Assembly: GCF_024753205.1 (NCBI RefSeq)
Contig: NZ_JANUGZ010000002.1
Span: 806,001-870,000, forward strand
DNA length: 64,000 nucleotides
Origin: Massilia aurea
GTDB lineage: Bacteria > Pseudomonadota > Gammaproteobacteria > Burkholderiales > Burkholderiaceae_D
Direction of reading: 5' to 3'
Of this stretch, positions 8,846 to 16,408 are shown piece after piece. The notes beneath the pieces are model-generated. The model saw only the letters and a program-made list of their open reading frames with translations. It had not been told where the DNA came from and did no database searches. Made by a program: the position numbers and the translations under genes. Numbering within the stretch: the stretch's first letter is position 1; each line of letters opens with the position of its first letter.

Positions 8846-9597
8846 CACCAGGCCGCGCCCGGATAGGCGCGCTGCAGGAACTGCATCTCGGCCAGGATGA
8901 AGCCGAGGCGCTCGCTGTGCCGGCCCTGCTTGCCGCCGCGCTGCATCCAGGCGTCCGGCGATGGCATGGTCAACGTCGCTTCGGCGAATATCTCGGCCAG
9001 GTGGCTCAGGTAGGCTTCACGCAGCGGCCCGACGGCCGGCGCGACACCCTGCGCCACCATCGCCTCATCGACTGCGTCGTACAGGAACATCTCGCCGCTG
9101 TACATCCACAGGTCGTCGAGCGCGGTCTGCATCATCGCGTGGCTGGTGGCCGTGCCGTCGCCCAGGCGCACCACCAGGTCGCCGCTGCGGCGCAGGTGGT
9201 AGGTGACTTCCTTGAGCGACTTGGCCGCGATCTCGACGATGCGTGGGTCGCTCGAGCGGGTCAGGCCATCCATCAAAAAGTAGTGCCACGCATCGAACAG
9301 GAACTGGCGCATGACGACGTCGGCATAACTGCCATTGGGCTGCTCGAGCAGGATGCAGTTGCGGTACTCGCCGCTGTCGCGCAGGAAGGCCAGGCGATCT
9401 TCGTCGCGGCCCTGGCCTTCGAGTTCGGCGGCGTACGAGAGCCACATGCGGGTCTGGCCCAGCAGGTCGAGGGCCACGTTCGACAGCGCCATGTCTTCTT
9501 CGAGTGCCGGGCCCTTGCCGCACAACTGGCACAGTTGCTGCGACAGGATCAGGGCGTTGTCGCCCTGGCGCAGCAGGTAGTCGATTTTTGCATCCAT
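8845..9597 (-). CDS. paaC: PaaC, structural subunit of phenylacetyl-CoA epoxidase
   Basis: Ferritin-like fold subunit of 250 residues that pairs with the catalytic PaaA. Recognised from LLGQARM-like LLGQTRMWLSYAAELEG, EQPNGSYADVV and the C-terminal ERLGFILAEMQFLQRAYPG. The chosen start (MDAKIDYLLRQGDN) aligns with the E. coli PaaC N-terminus and has GGAGA upstream; a GTG at 9621 overlapping the paaB stop would add eight residues and is less likely. Confidence 0.94.
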   Translation of the reverse strand: MDAKIDYLLRQGDNALILSQQLCQLCGKGPALEEDMALSNVALDLLGQTRMWLSYAAELEGQGRDEDRLAFLRDSGEYRNCILLEQPNGSYADVVMRQFLFDAWHYFLMDGLTRSSDPRIVEIAAKSLKEVTYHLRRSGDLVVRLGDGTATSHAMMQTALDDLWMYSGEMFLYDAVDEAMVAQGVAPAVGPLREAYLSHLAEIFAEATLTMPSPDAWMQRGGKQGRHSERLGFILAEMQFLQRAYPGAAW

Positions 9598-9617
9598 GGG
9601 ATTGGTCTCCGGCGCGC

Positions 9618-9902
9618 TCACAGGTTCTTGACTTCTTCCGGCATCGGGAAGAACGTCGGATGCCGATACACCTTGCTGTTGGCCGGCTCGAACAGCGATG
9701 CTTTGTCGTGCGGGCTGCTGGCGACGATGTCGGCGGCGCGCACGACCCAGATCGAGACGCCTTCGTTGCGGCGCGTGTAGACGTCGCGCGCGTTGTTGAC
9801 GGCCATCCCGGCGTCAGGGGCGTGCAGGCTGCCGACATGCTTGTGGGCGAGGCCGTGCTGGCTGCGGATGAAGACTTCCCACAGGGGCCATTCTTTGCTC
9901 AT
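9618..9902 (-). CDS. paaB: PaaB, small subunit of phenylacetyl-CoA epoxidase
   Basis: A 94-residue protein of the PaaB family that bridges PaaAC heterodimers in the epoxidase complex. Recognised from the N-terminal WPLWEVFIRSQHGLAHKHVG and the SIWVVRA segment. A GGAGACAATA leader gives a good ribosome binding site. The gap to paaA is 53 bp, the widest within the paaABCDE block, and shows no clear terminator. Confidence 0.94.
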   Translation of the reverse strand: MSKEWPLWEVFIRSQHGLAHKHVGSLHAPDAGMAVNNARDVYTRRNEGVSIWVVRAADIVASSPHDKASLFEPANSKVYRHPTFFPMPEEVKNL

Positions 9903-9955
9903 TATTGTCTCCGTATTGCCATCGCATCGTGTGAGTGTGCGAATGTGCGGTGGAA

Positions 9956-10945
9956 TCAGGCGGCCACTTTTTTTGCGGCCTGCTTGTCGGCGTGCGCCAC
10001 CAGCGCGTCGCGGAACCATTCGCCATCGTCCCAGGCTTTGACGCGCGTGCGCAGGCGCTCGCGGTTGCACGGGCCGTTGCCCTTCAAAACGTCGTAGAAC
10101 TCGCTCCAGTCGATCGCGCCGAAGTCGTACGAGCCGCGTTCGGCATTCCATTTGAGGTCGGGATCCGGCACCGTCAGGCCCAGGTACTCGGCCTGCGGCA
10201 CGGTCTGGTCGACCATGCGCTGGCGCAGTTCGTCGTTGGAGAACAGCTTGATGCGCCAGGCGCTCGACTGCGCGCTGTTGACCGACTCGGCATCGGACGG
10301 CCCGAACATCATCAGCGACGGCCACCACCAGCGATTGAGCGCATCCTGCGCCATCGCCTTCTGCTCGGGCGTGCCCTTCGCCAGCGCCATCATGATGTCG
10401 TAGCCCTGGCGCGCATGGAACGATTCTTCCTTGCAGACGCGAACCATGGCGCGCGCATACGGCCCATACGAGCAGCGGCACAGCGGGATCTGGTTGATGA
10501 TCGCCGAGCCGTCGACCAGCCAGCCGATCGCGCCCATGTCGGCCCAGCTCAGGGTCGGGTAATTGAAGATGCTCGAATATTTGGCTTTGCCGGCATGCAG
10601 GGCCGCCAGCAGCTCGTCGCGCGAGACGCCAAGGGTCTCGGCGGCGCTGTAGAGGTACAGGCCGTGGCCGGCCTCGTCCTGGATCTTGGCCAGCAGCACC
10701 GACTTGCGCTGCAGGGTCGGGGCGCGCGTGACCCAGTTGCCTTCCGGGAGCTGGCCAACGATCTCGGAATGAGCATGCTGCGAGATCTGCCGGATCAGCG
10801 TCTTGCGGTATGCTTCCGGCATCCAGTCCTTCGGTTCGATCTTGATCCCGGCGTCGATGCGCGCCTGGAATGCCTGCTCGTCAGCGCTCATGTCCTGTTC
10901 TGTGCGGACTTTATTGAGGCCTGTCTCCACCATTTGTGCGTACAT
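9956..10945 (-). CDS. paaA: PaaA, catalytic di-iron subunit of phenylacetyl-CoA 1,2-epoxidase
   Basis: Oxygenase subunit (329 residues) that epoxidises the aromatic ring of phenylacetyl-CoA. Carboxylate/histidine iron ligands are visible in [15 protein letters not shown] and in [16 protein letters not shown], the two ExxH-type motifs of this bacterial multicomponent monooxygenase family. The start reading MYAQMVET was chosen because GGGAGAG lies just upstream; an in-frame ATG six codons earlier lacks this. It is the first gene of the minus-strand operon and divergent from paaX. Confidence 0.96.
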   Translation of the reverse strand: MYAQMVETGLNKVRTEQDMSADEQAFQARIDAGIKIEPKDWMPEAYRKTLIRQISQHAHSEIVGQLPEGNWVTRAPTLQRKSVLLAKIQDEAGHGLYLYSAAETLGVSRDELLAALHAGKAKYSSIFNYPTLSWADMGAIGWLVDGSAIINQIPLCRCSYGPYARAMVRVCKEESFHARQGYDIMMALAKGTPEQKAMAQDALNRWWWPSLMMFGPSDAESVNSAQSSAWRIKLFSNDELRQRMVDQTVPQAEYLGLTVPDPDLKWNAERGSYDFGAIDWSEFYDVLKGNGPCNRERLRTRVKAWDDGEWFRDALVAHADKQAAKKVAA

Positions 10946-11036
10946 GGATCTCTCCCGTTGCAAAATCTGTGCGAATCATAATACGATACAAAAAATCGGA
11001 AGTACACAATAATTTTGAATCATATCGAGCCCGATC
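10946..11036. promoter_or_regulatory. paaA-paaX divergent promoter region with two PaaX-like half sites
   Basis: AT-rich spacer between divergent genes. The heptamer GAATCAT occurs twice in the same orientation, at 10973-10979 and 11017-11023. The first reads, on the minus strand, ATTATGATTCGC, close to the WWTRTGATTCGYGWT operator I recall for E. coli PaaX. A good Shine-Dalgarno for paaA lies at the left end. Promoter boxes were not assigned with confidence. Confidence 0.6.
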
Positions 11037-11966
11037 GTGAATGACATGACCAGCACCCAGTGGATCGCCCACAGCCTGGCCACCGATCCGCCACGCCACA
11101 AGTCGCTGGTGGTGACGATCTGCGGCGACGCGATCGCGCCCCACGGCGGCGCCTTCTGGCTCGGCAGCATGATCGAGCTGCTCGCGCCCTTTGGCGTGAA
11201 CGACCGGCTGGTGCGCACCAGCGTGTTCCGGCTGGTGCAGGAAGGCTGGCTGACGGCCAGCCGCGAAGGCAGGCGCAGCCGCTATGCGCTGGCGCCGACG
11301 GCGCTGCCGCGCTTTGAGCGCGCCAACCGCCGCATCTACGCCGCGCCCGGACAGGACTGGGATGGCCGCTGGACGTTCGTGCTGGCCACCAACGGCAGCA
11401 TCGACAGCGACCTGCGCGCGCTGGTGCGCAAGGAACTCGAATGGGAAGGCTTTGCGATGCTGGCCAGCGGCGTGATGGCGCATCCGGCGCCCGACCGCGA
11501 CCTGCTGCGCGACATCCTCGCACGCACGGGCGCCGAAGGCCGCGTGTTCGTGTGCCAGGCCGATGAGGTGCCGGACGCCGGTTCGCGCCCGCTACCCGAA
11601 CTGGTGGGCGACTGCTGGAACCTCGATGCGGTGGTGCTCGGGTACCGCGGCTTCATCGAGACGTTTGCCCCGCTGCCGGCCTTGCTGGCGCGCGGCGACG
11701 TCAGCCCGGCGCACGCGTTCGCGATCCGCACCCTGCTGATCCACGCCTACCGCCGCGTGCAGCTGCACGACCCGATGCTGCCCCTGCCCCTGCTGCCCGA
11801 CCCGTGGCCGGGCGCCGACGCGTATGCGCTGGCACGCACCATTTATCAACTGAGCCACGAACGCGCAGAGGAGCACGTGCTGGCCATGCTGCGCGTCGAG
11901 GATGCGGCCACGCCCGAAGCAGATGCGGCGTTTCGCGGCCGCTTCGGCGGGCTGGCGCCACGGTAG
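11037..11966 (+). CDS. paaX: PaaX, phenylacetyl-CoA-responsive transcriptional repressor
   Basis: Repressor of about 309 residues. The N-terminal winged-helix PaaX domain is visible (LGSMIELLAPFGVNDRLVRT, then REGRRSRYALA), followed by the central PaaX-like and C-terminal family domains (WNLDAVVLGYRGF and the LLIHAYRRV stretch). In E. coli, PaaX is released from DNA by phenylacetyl-CoA, so here it likely represses the divergent paa operon and itself. The start is uncertain: GTG at 11037 or ATG at 11046 three codons later, both with poor ribosome binding sites. Confidence 0.93.
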   Translation: MNDMTSTQWIAHSLATDPPRHKSLVVTICGDAIAPHGGAFWLGSMIELLAPFGVNDRLVRTSVFRLVQEGWLTASREGRRSRYALAPTALPRFERANRRIYAAPGQDWDGRWTFVLATNGSIDSDLRALVRKELEWEGFAMLASGVMAHPAPDRDLLRDILARTGAEGRVFVCQADEVPDAGSRPLPELVGDCWNLDAVVLGYRGFIETFAPLPALLARGDVSPAHAFAIRTLLIHAYRRVQLHDPMLPLPLLPDPWPGADAYALARTIYQLSHERAEEHVLAMLRVEDAATPEADAAFRGRFGGLAPR

Positions 11967-12022
11967 CGCGGCGAAAGCGGTATCATTTCTTCTTCGACGT
12001 CTTCCCAACACAGGACAACACC

Positions 12023-13156
12023 ATGTCTATCAAGATCAGCAGCCAATTCGACGCTGGCGCCATCGAGGTCGTGAACGCCACGAGCGCGAACGCCATCGAC
12101 CTGAACATCCGCAAGGATTCGCACGCCGACATCATCCAGTGGTTCTACTTCCGCCTGCAGGGCGCGCAAGGGCAAGCCTGCACCATCCGCCTGCTCAATG
12201 CCGGCAAGGCCGCCTATCCGGCCGGCTGGGAAAACTACCAGGCGATGGCGAGCTACGACCGCGTGAACTGGTTCCGCGTGCCGACGTCGTTCGACGGCAG
12301 CGTGCTGGCCATCGAGCACACGCCCGGCATGGACAGCGTGTATTACGCCTACTTCGAGCCGTATTCGTTCGAACGCCACCTGGAACTGCTCGACCGCGCC
12401 CAGATGGCCGAAAACGTGCGCATGCTCGACCTGGGTTCGACCGTCGACGGCCGCGATCTGAACATGCTGGTGATCGGCGAGCCGGCCGAAGGCAAGAAGA
12501 AGGTCTGGGTCATCGCGCGCCAGCACCCGGGCGAGACGATGGCCGAATGGTTCGTCGAAGGCATGCTCGACGCGCTGCTCGATCCGGCCAACCCGTTCGG
12601 CCGCCAGCTGCTCAAAGAGTCGGTGTTCTACGTGGTGCCGAACATGAACCCGGACGGCTCGGTGCGCGGTAACCTGCGCACGAATGCCGCCGGCGCCAAC
12701 CTGAACCGCGAGTGGCTCAATCCGAGCATGGAGCGCAGCCCGGAAGTCTTCCTGGTGCGCCAGAAGATGCACGAGACGGGCGTGGACGTGTGCCTCGACG
12801 TGCACGGCGACGAAGGCTTGCCATACGTGTTCGTGGCCGGCAGCGAGTCGCTGCCGAACTTCACCGCCGAGCAAGGCGCGGCGCAGGCCAGCTTCATCGC
12901 CGACTTCAAGGTCGCCAGCCCGGACTTCCAGGACGTGCACGGCTACGGCAAGACGCCGTACACCGACCAGACCCTGACCATGGGCTCGCCGCACATCACG
13001 CACACCTTCGGCGCGCTGTCGCTGACGCTCGAGCTGCCGTTCAAGGACAACGCGAACGACCCAGATCCGCTGGTCGGCTGGGACGGCGCACGCAGCGCAC
13101 GCCTGGGCGCAGCCGTGCTGCAGCCGGTGCTCAAGGCAATCCGCGCGCGTAAGTAA
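12023..13156 (+). CDS. M14-family zinc carboxypeptidase (cytosolic carboxypeptidase-like)
   Basis: A 377-residue protein with an N-terminal beta-sandwich domain (to about 125) and a C-terminal M14 peptidase domain. Zinc ligands fit the family: His168 and Glu171 in RQHPGETMAEW, His261 in DVHGDEGLPY. Substrate residues are in PNMNPDGSVRGN and GANLNREW, and a candidate catalytic Glu is in LTLELPFKDN. No signal peptide is evident, so it is probably cytoplasmic. The N-terminal domain plus M14 resembles cytosolic carboxypeptidases (AGBL/CCP-like) found in many proteobacteria; the natural substrate is unknown. It follows paaX by 56 bp and ends at its own terminator. Confidence 0.85.
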   Translation: MSIKISSQFDAGAIEVVNATSANAIDLNIRKDSHADIIQWFYFRLQGAQGQACTIRLLNAGKAAYPAGWENYQAMASYDRVNWFRVPTSFDGSVLAIEHTPGMDSVYYAYFEPYSFERHLELLDRAQMAENVRMLDLGSTVDGRDLNMLVIGEPAEGKKKVWVIARQHPGETMAEWFVEGMLDALLDPANPFGRQLLKESVFYVVPNMNPDGSVRGNLRTNAAGANLNREWLNPSMERSPEVFLVRQKMHETGVDVCLDVHGDEGLPYVFVAGSESLPNFTAEQGAAQASFIADFKVASPDFQDVHGYGKTPYTDQTLTMGSPHITHTFGALSLTLELPFKDNANDPDPLVGWDGARSARLGAAVLQPVLKAIRARK

Positions 13157-13163
13157 CAGCTCG

Positions 13164-13245
13164 CCGCGCAATGCAAAGCGCCGTCAGATCGACGGCGCTT
13201 TTTTTATGGCGGCTGCACGGAGCACATCAACCGTACGGCTTACAG
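13164..13245. repeat. Direct repeat copy A (terminator segment)
   Basis: An 82-bp stretch about 89% identical to 13421-13503 (nine differences by eye, including one T). It includes the hairpin terminator and ends with codons matching the last Leu and stop of the minus-strand ORF at 13498, so it looks like a duplicated 3' flank of that small gene. Confidence 0.8.
13175..13205 (+). terminator. Rho-independent terminator after the M14 peptidase gene
   Basis: An 11-bp stem (AAAGCGCCGTC / GACGGCGCTTT) with a 5-nt loop, followed by a T run, starting 18 bp after the stop codon. It lies inside repeat copy A. Confidence 0.85.
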
Positions 13246-13259
13246 GCCCGCAGCTGAAC

Positions 13260-13407
13260 AGCTGGGGTCAGGTCTGACATTCAGACACAACCTCAGCCTT
13301 AGCTACTTCCAATGGTATTTTGACCAGTATCAGCGCGGCACGGTGCGAGCTAGTTCTGACTGCCCGACTGTTGAGATCGTGTCCGAATGTCAGACCTGAC
13401 CCCAGCT
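13260..13407. mobile_element. MITE/REP-like element with 29-bp terminal inverted repeats
   Basis: The left arm 13260-13288 begins AGCTGGGGTCAGGTCTGACA; the right arm 13379-13407 is its reverse complement with 28 of 29 positions matching. The 148-bp element has no coding capacity. The arms carry the internal palindromic word GGTCTGAC often seen in small non-autonomous repeats. No obvious short target duplication directly abuts the arms, but the whole element lies between two copies of an 82-bp segment. Confidence 0.65.
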
Positions 13408-13420
13408 TTTCGGAACGAGG

Positions 13421-13503
13421 CCGCGCAATGGAAAGCGCCGTCGGATCGACGGCGCTTTTTTTTATGGCGGCTGCGTCGAGCGCATCAACCGCGCGGCTTA
13501 CAG
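13421..13503. repeat. Direct repeat copy B (terminator segment)
   Basis: Partner of 13164-13245. It contains a second copy of the AAAGCGCCGTC hairpin (13432-13458 with the T run to about 13463) and the last codons of the minus-strand ORF at 13498. Read on the minus strand it sits immediately downstream of that gene. Confidence 0.8.
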
Positions 13504-13737
13504 ATCGACGCCCAGATGCGCCTTTACCCAGGCGTTGGCGTCGCTGCTGCTGTCGAAATGCAGGGTGGCGATCGCGGTTTTATCCGGCGCCAGGAAAGTG
13601 GCATACACCTTGCGGCTGTCCCCGCTCGAGCTGAGCAGATCGGATTGTGGGGCGAGCTCGACGGTGGCTACCAGGTCGAGGTTCAGCAGCACCGTCTTGG
13701 GGCTGCTTTCCTTGTCGATGCGAACGAAACGGGTCAT
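13498..13737 (-). CDS. Small conserved-looking hypothetical protein
   Basis: A 79-residue soluble protein, family not recognised. It begins MTRFVRIDKE and is rich in beta-like alternation (VLLNLDLVATVEL; KVYATFLA) with a C-terminal DANAWVKAHLGVDL helix. No signal peptide, membrane span or cysteine was seen. It starts 9 bp downstream of the pmbA stop with GGAAAA ahead of the ATG, so it is probably co-transcribed with pmbA. A copy of its 3' end occurs at 13164-13245. Confidence 0.7.
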   Translation of the reverse strand: MTRFVRIDKESSPKTVLLNLDLVATVELAPQSDLLSSSGDSRKVYATFLAPDKTAIATLHFDSSSDANAWVKAHLGVDL

Positions 13738-13746
13738 GCGTTTTCC

Positions 13747-15099
13747 TTAGTTGCCGGCAATGACCATGTTCTCGATCAGGATCGAGCCCGTGGTCTTGTT
13801 GCCGCGAACCAGCGTGTCGGTGCCGACGGCAACGATCTGCTGGAACATATCGCGCATATTGCCGGCGATCGTGATTTCTTCGACCGGATACTGGATCACG
13901 CCCTGCTCGACCCAGTAACCGGATGCACCGCGCGAATAGTCGCCGGTGACGTAGTTGACGCCCTGCCCCATCAGTTCGGTAACCAGGAGGCCCGTGCCGA
14001 GTTTGCGCAGCATGCCCTCGAAGTCGTCGGTGCGGCGGGTGGCCGTCGAGACGATCTCGAGGTTGTGCGCGCCGCCGGCGTTGCCGGTCGTTGGCATGCC
14101 CATCTTGCGCGCCGTATACGACGACAAGAAATAGCCTTGCAGCACGCCATCGCTGATCACCTTGCGGCGCACGGTCTTGACGCCTTCGTCATCGAACGGG
14201 GCCGAGCCGACGCCGCCGATCAGGTGCGGGTCTTCGACCACCTGGATATGCGATGGGAACACCTGCTTGCCCAGCATGTCCAGCAGGAATGTGGACTTGC
14301 GGTACAGTGCGCCACCGGAGACGGCTTGCACGAACGCACCCAGCAGACCCGAAGCCAGCGGCGCTTCGAACAGCACCGGGCAGGTGCGGGTGTTGAGCTT
14401 GCGGGCATTCAGGCGCGCCAGCGCGCGCTCGGCGGCGTAGCGGCCGACTTTTTCAGGTGCGGCCAGTTGCTTGGGATCGCGCGACGAGGTGTACCAGTCG
14501 TCGCGCTGCATCCCGTTGCCCTTGCCGGCAATCGGTGCGACCGAGATTGTGTGGCGCGAGAACGGGTAGCCGCCAAGGAAGCCGCGCGAATTGGCGGCGA
14601 CGAAGTGCGACTGCTGCACGTAGACGCTGGCGCCTTCGCTGTTGGTGATGCGCTTGTCGACGGCGAACGCGGCGGCTTCGCAGCGCTGGCCCAGCTCGAC
14701 CGCTTGTTCAGTGGAGATCGGCCACGGGTAGAACAGGCGCAGGTCGCGCGGCGCGGTTTCGATCAGGTCGGCGTCGGGCAGGCCGGCGCAGTCGTCCTCG
14801 GCCGTGAAGCGCGCGATGTTGGACGCGGCTTCGACCGTGGCCTTGAGCGAATCGGCGGAAAAATCGGACGTGCTCGCGTTGCCGCGGCGCTGGCCAAAAT
14901 ACACGGTGATGCCCAGGCCCTTGTCCTTGTTTTGCTCGATCGTCTCGATATTGCCTTTACGCACAGAAACCGACAGCCCGCTCCCTTCACTGATTTCGAC
15001 CGCTGCATCGGACGCACCCTGCTCGCGCGCAAGCGCCAGCATGTCGCGCGCCAGCTGTTTCAGCTGATCCTGGGTGTGGGTAAAAGGGGTGTCATTCAT
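13747..15099 (-). CDS. pmbA: PmbA/TldE, metalloprotease-complex subunit
   Basis: A 450-residue TldD/PmbA family protein. In E. coli TldD and TldE (PmbA) form a heterodimeric protease that degrades unfolded peptides and matures microcin B17 and CcdA. TldD carries the HExxH metal site; here no HExxH is present, which fits the PmbA/TldE partner. Recognised from SVRKGNIETIE-like N-terminal sequence, YTARKMGMPTTGNAGG and the C-terminal MVIAGN end. No tldD is in this window. Divergent from yjgA, as in many proteobacteria. Confidence 0.93.
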   Translation of the reverse strand: MNDTPFTHTQDQLKQLARDMLALAREQGASDAAVEISEGSGLSVSVRKGNIETIEQNKDKGLGITVYFGQRRGNASTSDFSADSLKATVEAASNIARFTAEDDCAGLPDADLIETAPRDLRLFYPWPISTEQAVELGQRCEAAAFAVDKRITNSEGASVYVQQSHFVAANSRGFLGGYPFSRHTISVAPIAGKGNGMQRDDWYTSSRDPKQLAAPEKVGRYAAERALARLNARKLNTRTCPVLFEAPLASGLLGAFVQAVSGGALYRKSTFLLDMLGKQVFPSHIQVVEDPHLIGGVGSAPFDDEGVKTVRRKVISDGVLQGYFLSSYTARKMGMPTTGNAGGAHNLEIVSTATRRTDDFEGMLRKLGTGLLVTELMGQGVNYVTGDYSRGASGYWVEQGVIQYPVEEITIAGNMRDMFQQIVAVGTDTLVRGNKTTGSILIENMVIAGN

Positions 15100-15192
15100 G
15101 TGTGTTTTTCGTGGCCGTCCCTAAAACAGTTATCATAGCAGCCGTTTACTGTTTTCACTGATCGGCCCAGCGCCAATCAAATCATCCAAATC

Positions 15193-15801
15193 ATGCCTAA
15201 TCCAAATCGCGGCTCGGTGGGCTTCCAGTCCAACGAGTTCGAACCAGAGTACGACCGTCCTTCCAAATCTGAGCTCAAGCGCCAGTCGAACGAGTTGCAG
15301 AAGCTCGGCGAGCAGCTCGTCGAAGCGGCGCGCGACCGCGTCAAGCGCGTCGAGATGCCGGAGGACGTGCGCGATGCCATCCTCACGTGCCAGAGCATCA
15401 CCAACCACGAAGGCCGGCGCCGCGCGCTGCAATTCGTGGGCAAGAAAATGCGCACGCTGAACGAAGAAGAAGTCGCCGTCATCCAGCGCACGATCGACAG
15501 CTGGAAAGGCGCGTCGAAGGCTGAGACAGCATCGCTGCACGCGCTCGAACGCCGCCGCGACAAGCTGCTGTCGGACGACACGGCGCTGACCGTGCTGCTC
15601 GAAGAAAACCCCGAGCTCGACGTCCAGCACCTGCGCACCCTGATTCGCAACGCGCGCAAGGAAGTGGCCGAGTCCAAACCGCCGAAAGCCTTCCGCGAAA
15701 TCTTCCAGATCCTCAAGGACCTGCAAAAGAAGAAGAAAGCCGATGCGGCTGCCGCTGCCGACGACGAAGAAGCGAACGATGACGAGTCCGACGACGAGTA
15801 A
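15193..15801 (+). CDS. yjgA: YjgA (DarP), ribosome biogenesis factor
   Basis: A 202-residue DUF615 protein that associates with pre-50S ribosomal particles in E. coli. It is highly charged and helical, with the family signature RPSKSELKRQSNELQKLGEQL near the N-terminus (about 22-42) and the LRTLIRNARKE segment in the C-terminal half. It ends in an unusual low-complexity acidic tail (DDEEANDDESDDE) after a KKKK stretch. Divergent from pmbA, a common pairing. Confidence 0.92.
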   Translation: MPNPNRGSVGFQSNEFEPEYDRPSKSELKRQSNELQKLGEQLVEAARDRVKRVEMPEDVRDAILTCQSITNHEGRRRALQFVGKKMRTLNEEEVAVIQRTIDSWKGASKAETASLHALERRRDKLLSDDTALTVLLEENPELDVQHLRTLIRNARKEVAESKPPKAFREIFQILKDLQKKKKADAAAAADDEEANDDESDDE

Positions 15802-16408
15802 CGCTGTGGCTGACGATGTGCTGGTGATCGGTCTGGTTTCCGTTTCCGACCGCGCCAGCGGCGGGGTCTACGAAGACAAGGGCATCCCGGCGCTGAACGA
15901 CTGGCTGGCCAGCGCGCTCACGACGCCGTACCGGATCGAGACGCGCCTGATCCCGGACGAGCGCGCGGCCATCGAAGCCACGCTGATCGAGCTGGTCGAC
16001 ACGGCGCGCTGCCACCTGGTGCTCACCACCGGCGGCACCGGCCCGTCGCGGCGCGACGTCACGCCCGAGGCCACACTGGCGGTTGCCACCAAAGAGATGC
16101 CGGGCTTCGGCGAGCAGATGCGCCAGATCAGTCTGCGCTTCGTGCCGACCGCGATCCTGTCGCGTCAAACAGCCGTGATCCGTGAAACCGCAGACCATGC
16201 GGCCCTGATCATGAACCTGCCGGGCCAGCCCAAGTCGATCAAGGAAACGCTTGAAGGCCTCAAGGACGATGCCGGCGCCACGATCGTCGGCGGCATCTTC
16301 GCGGCCGTGCCCTACTGCATCGACCTGATTGGCGGCCCGTACATGGAAACCAATCCGGCGGTCAGCCAGACCTTCCGCCCCAAATCGGCATTGCGAAAGA
16401 CACCATGA
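15779..16408 (+). CDS. mog: Mog, molybdopterin adenylyltransferase
   Basis: Adenylates molybdopterin before molybdate insertion in molybdenum cofactor synthesis. The sequence follows E. coli Mog closely: VSVSDRASGGVYEDKGIPAL, LTTGGTGPSRRDVTPEATL and LPGQPKSIKETLEGL. The ATG at 15779 overlaps the yjgA stop by 23 bp; a GTG at 15806, 4 bp after yjgA, is an equally possible start and matches the E. coli N-terminus better. Its end overlaps the next gene by four bases (ATGA). Confidence 0.92.
   Translation: MTSPTTSNAVADDVLVIGLVSVSDRASGGVYEDKGIPALNDWLASALTTPYRIETRLIPDERAAIEATLIELVDTARCHLVLTTGGTGPSRRDVTPEATLAVATKEMPGFGEQMRQISLRFVPTAILSRQTAVIRETADHAALIMNLPGQPKSIKETLEGLKDDAGATIVGGIFAAVPYCIDLIGGPYMETNPAVSQTFRPKSALRKTP

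Larger units (their letters stand above)
13157..13497. other. Gene-free 341-bp patch of repeats
   Basis: No credible gene on either strand. It holds, in order, terminator repeat A, a 148-bp element bounded by 29-bp inverted repeats, and terminator repeat B. Short open frames here have no ribosome binding site and no recognisable protein. Confidence 0.75.

Noticed and set aside
13320..13634. Small plus-strand ORFs across the repeat patch
   Set aside because: They span the inverted-repeat element and terminator copy B, have no ribosome binding site, and have no sensible protein composition.
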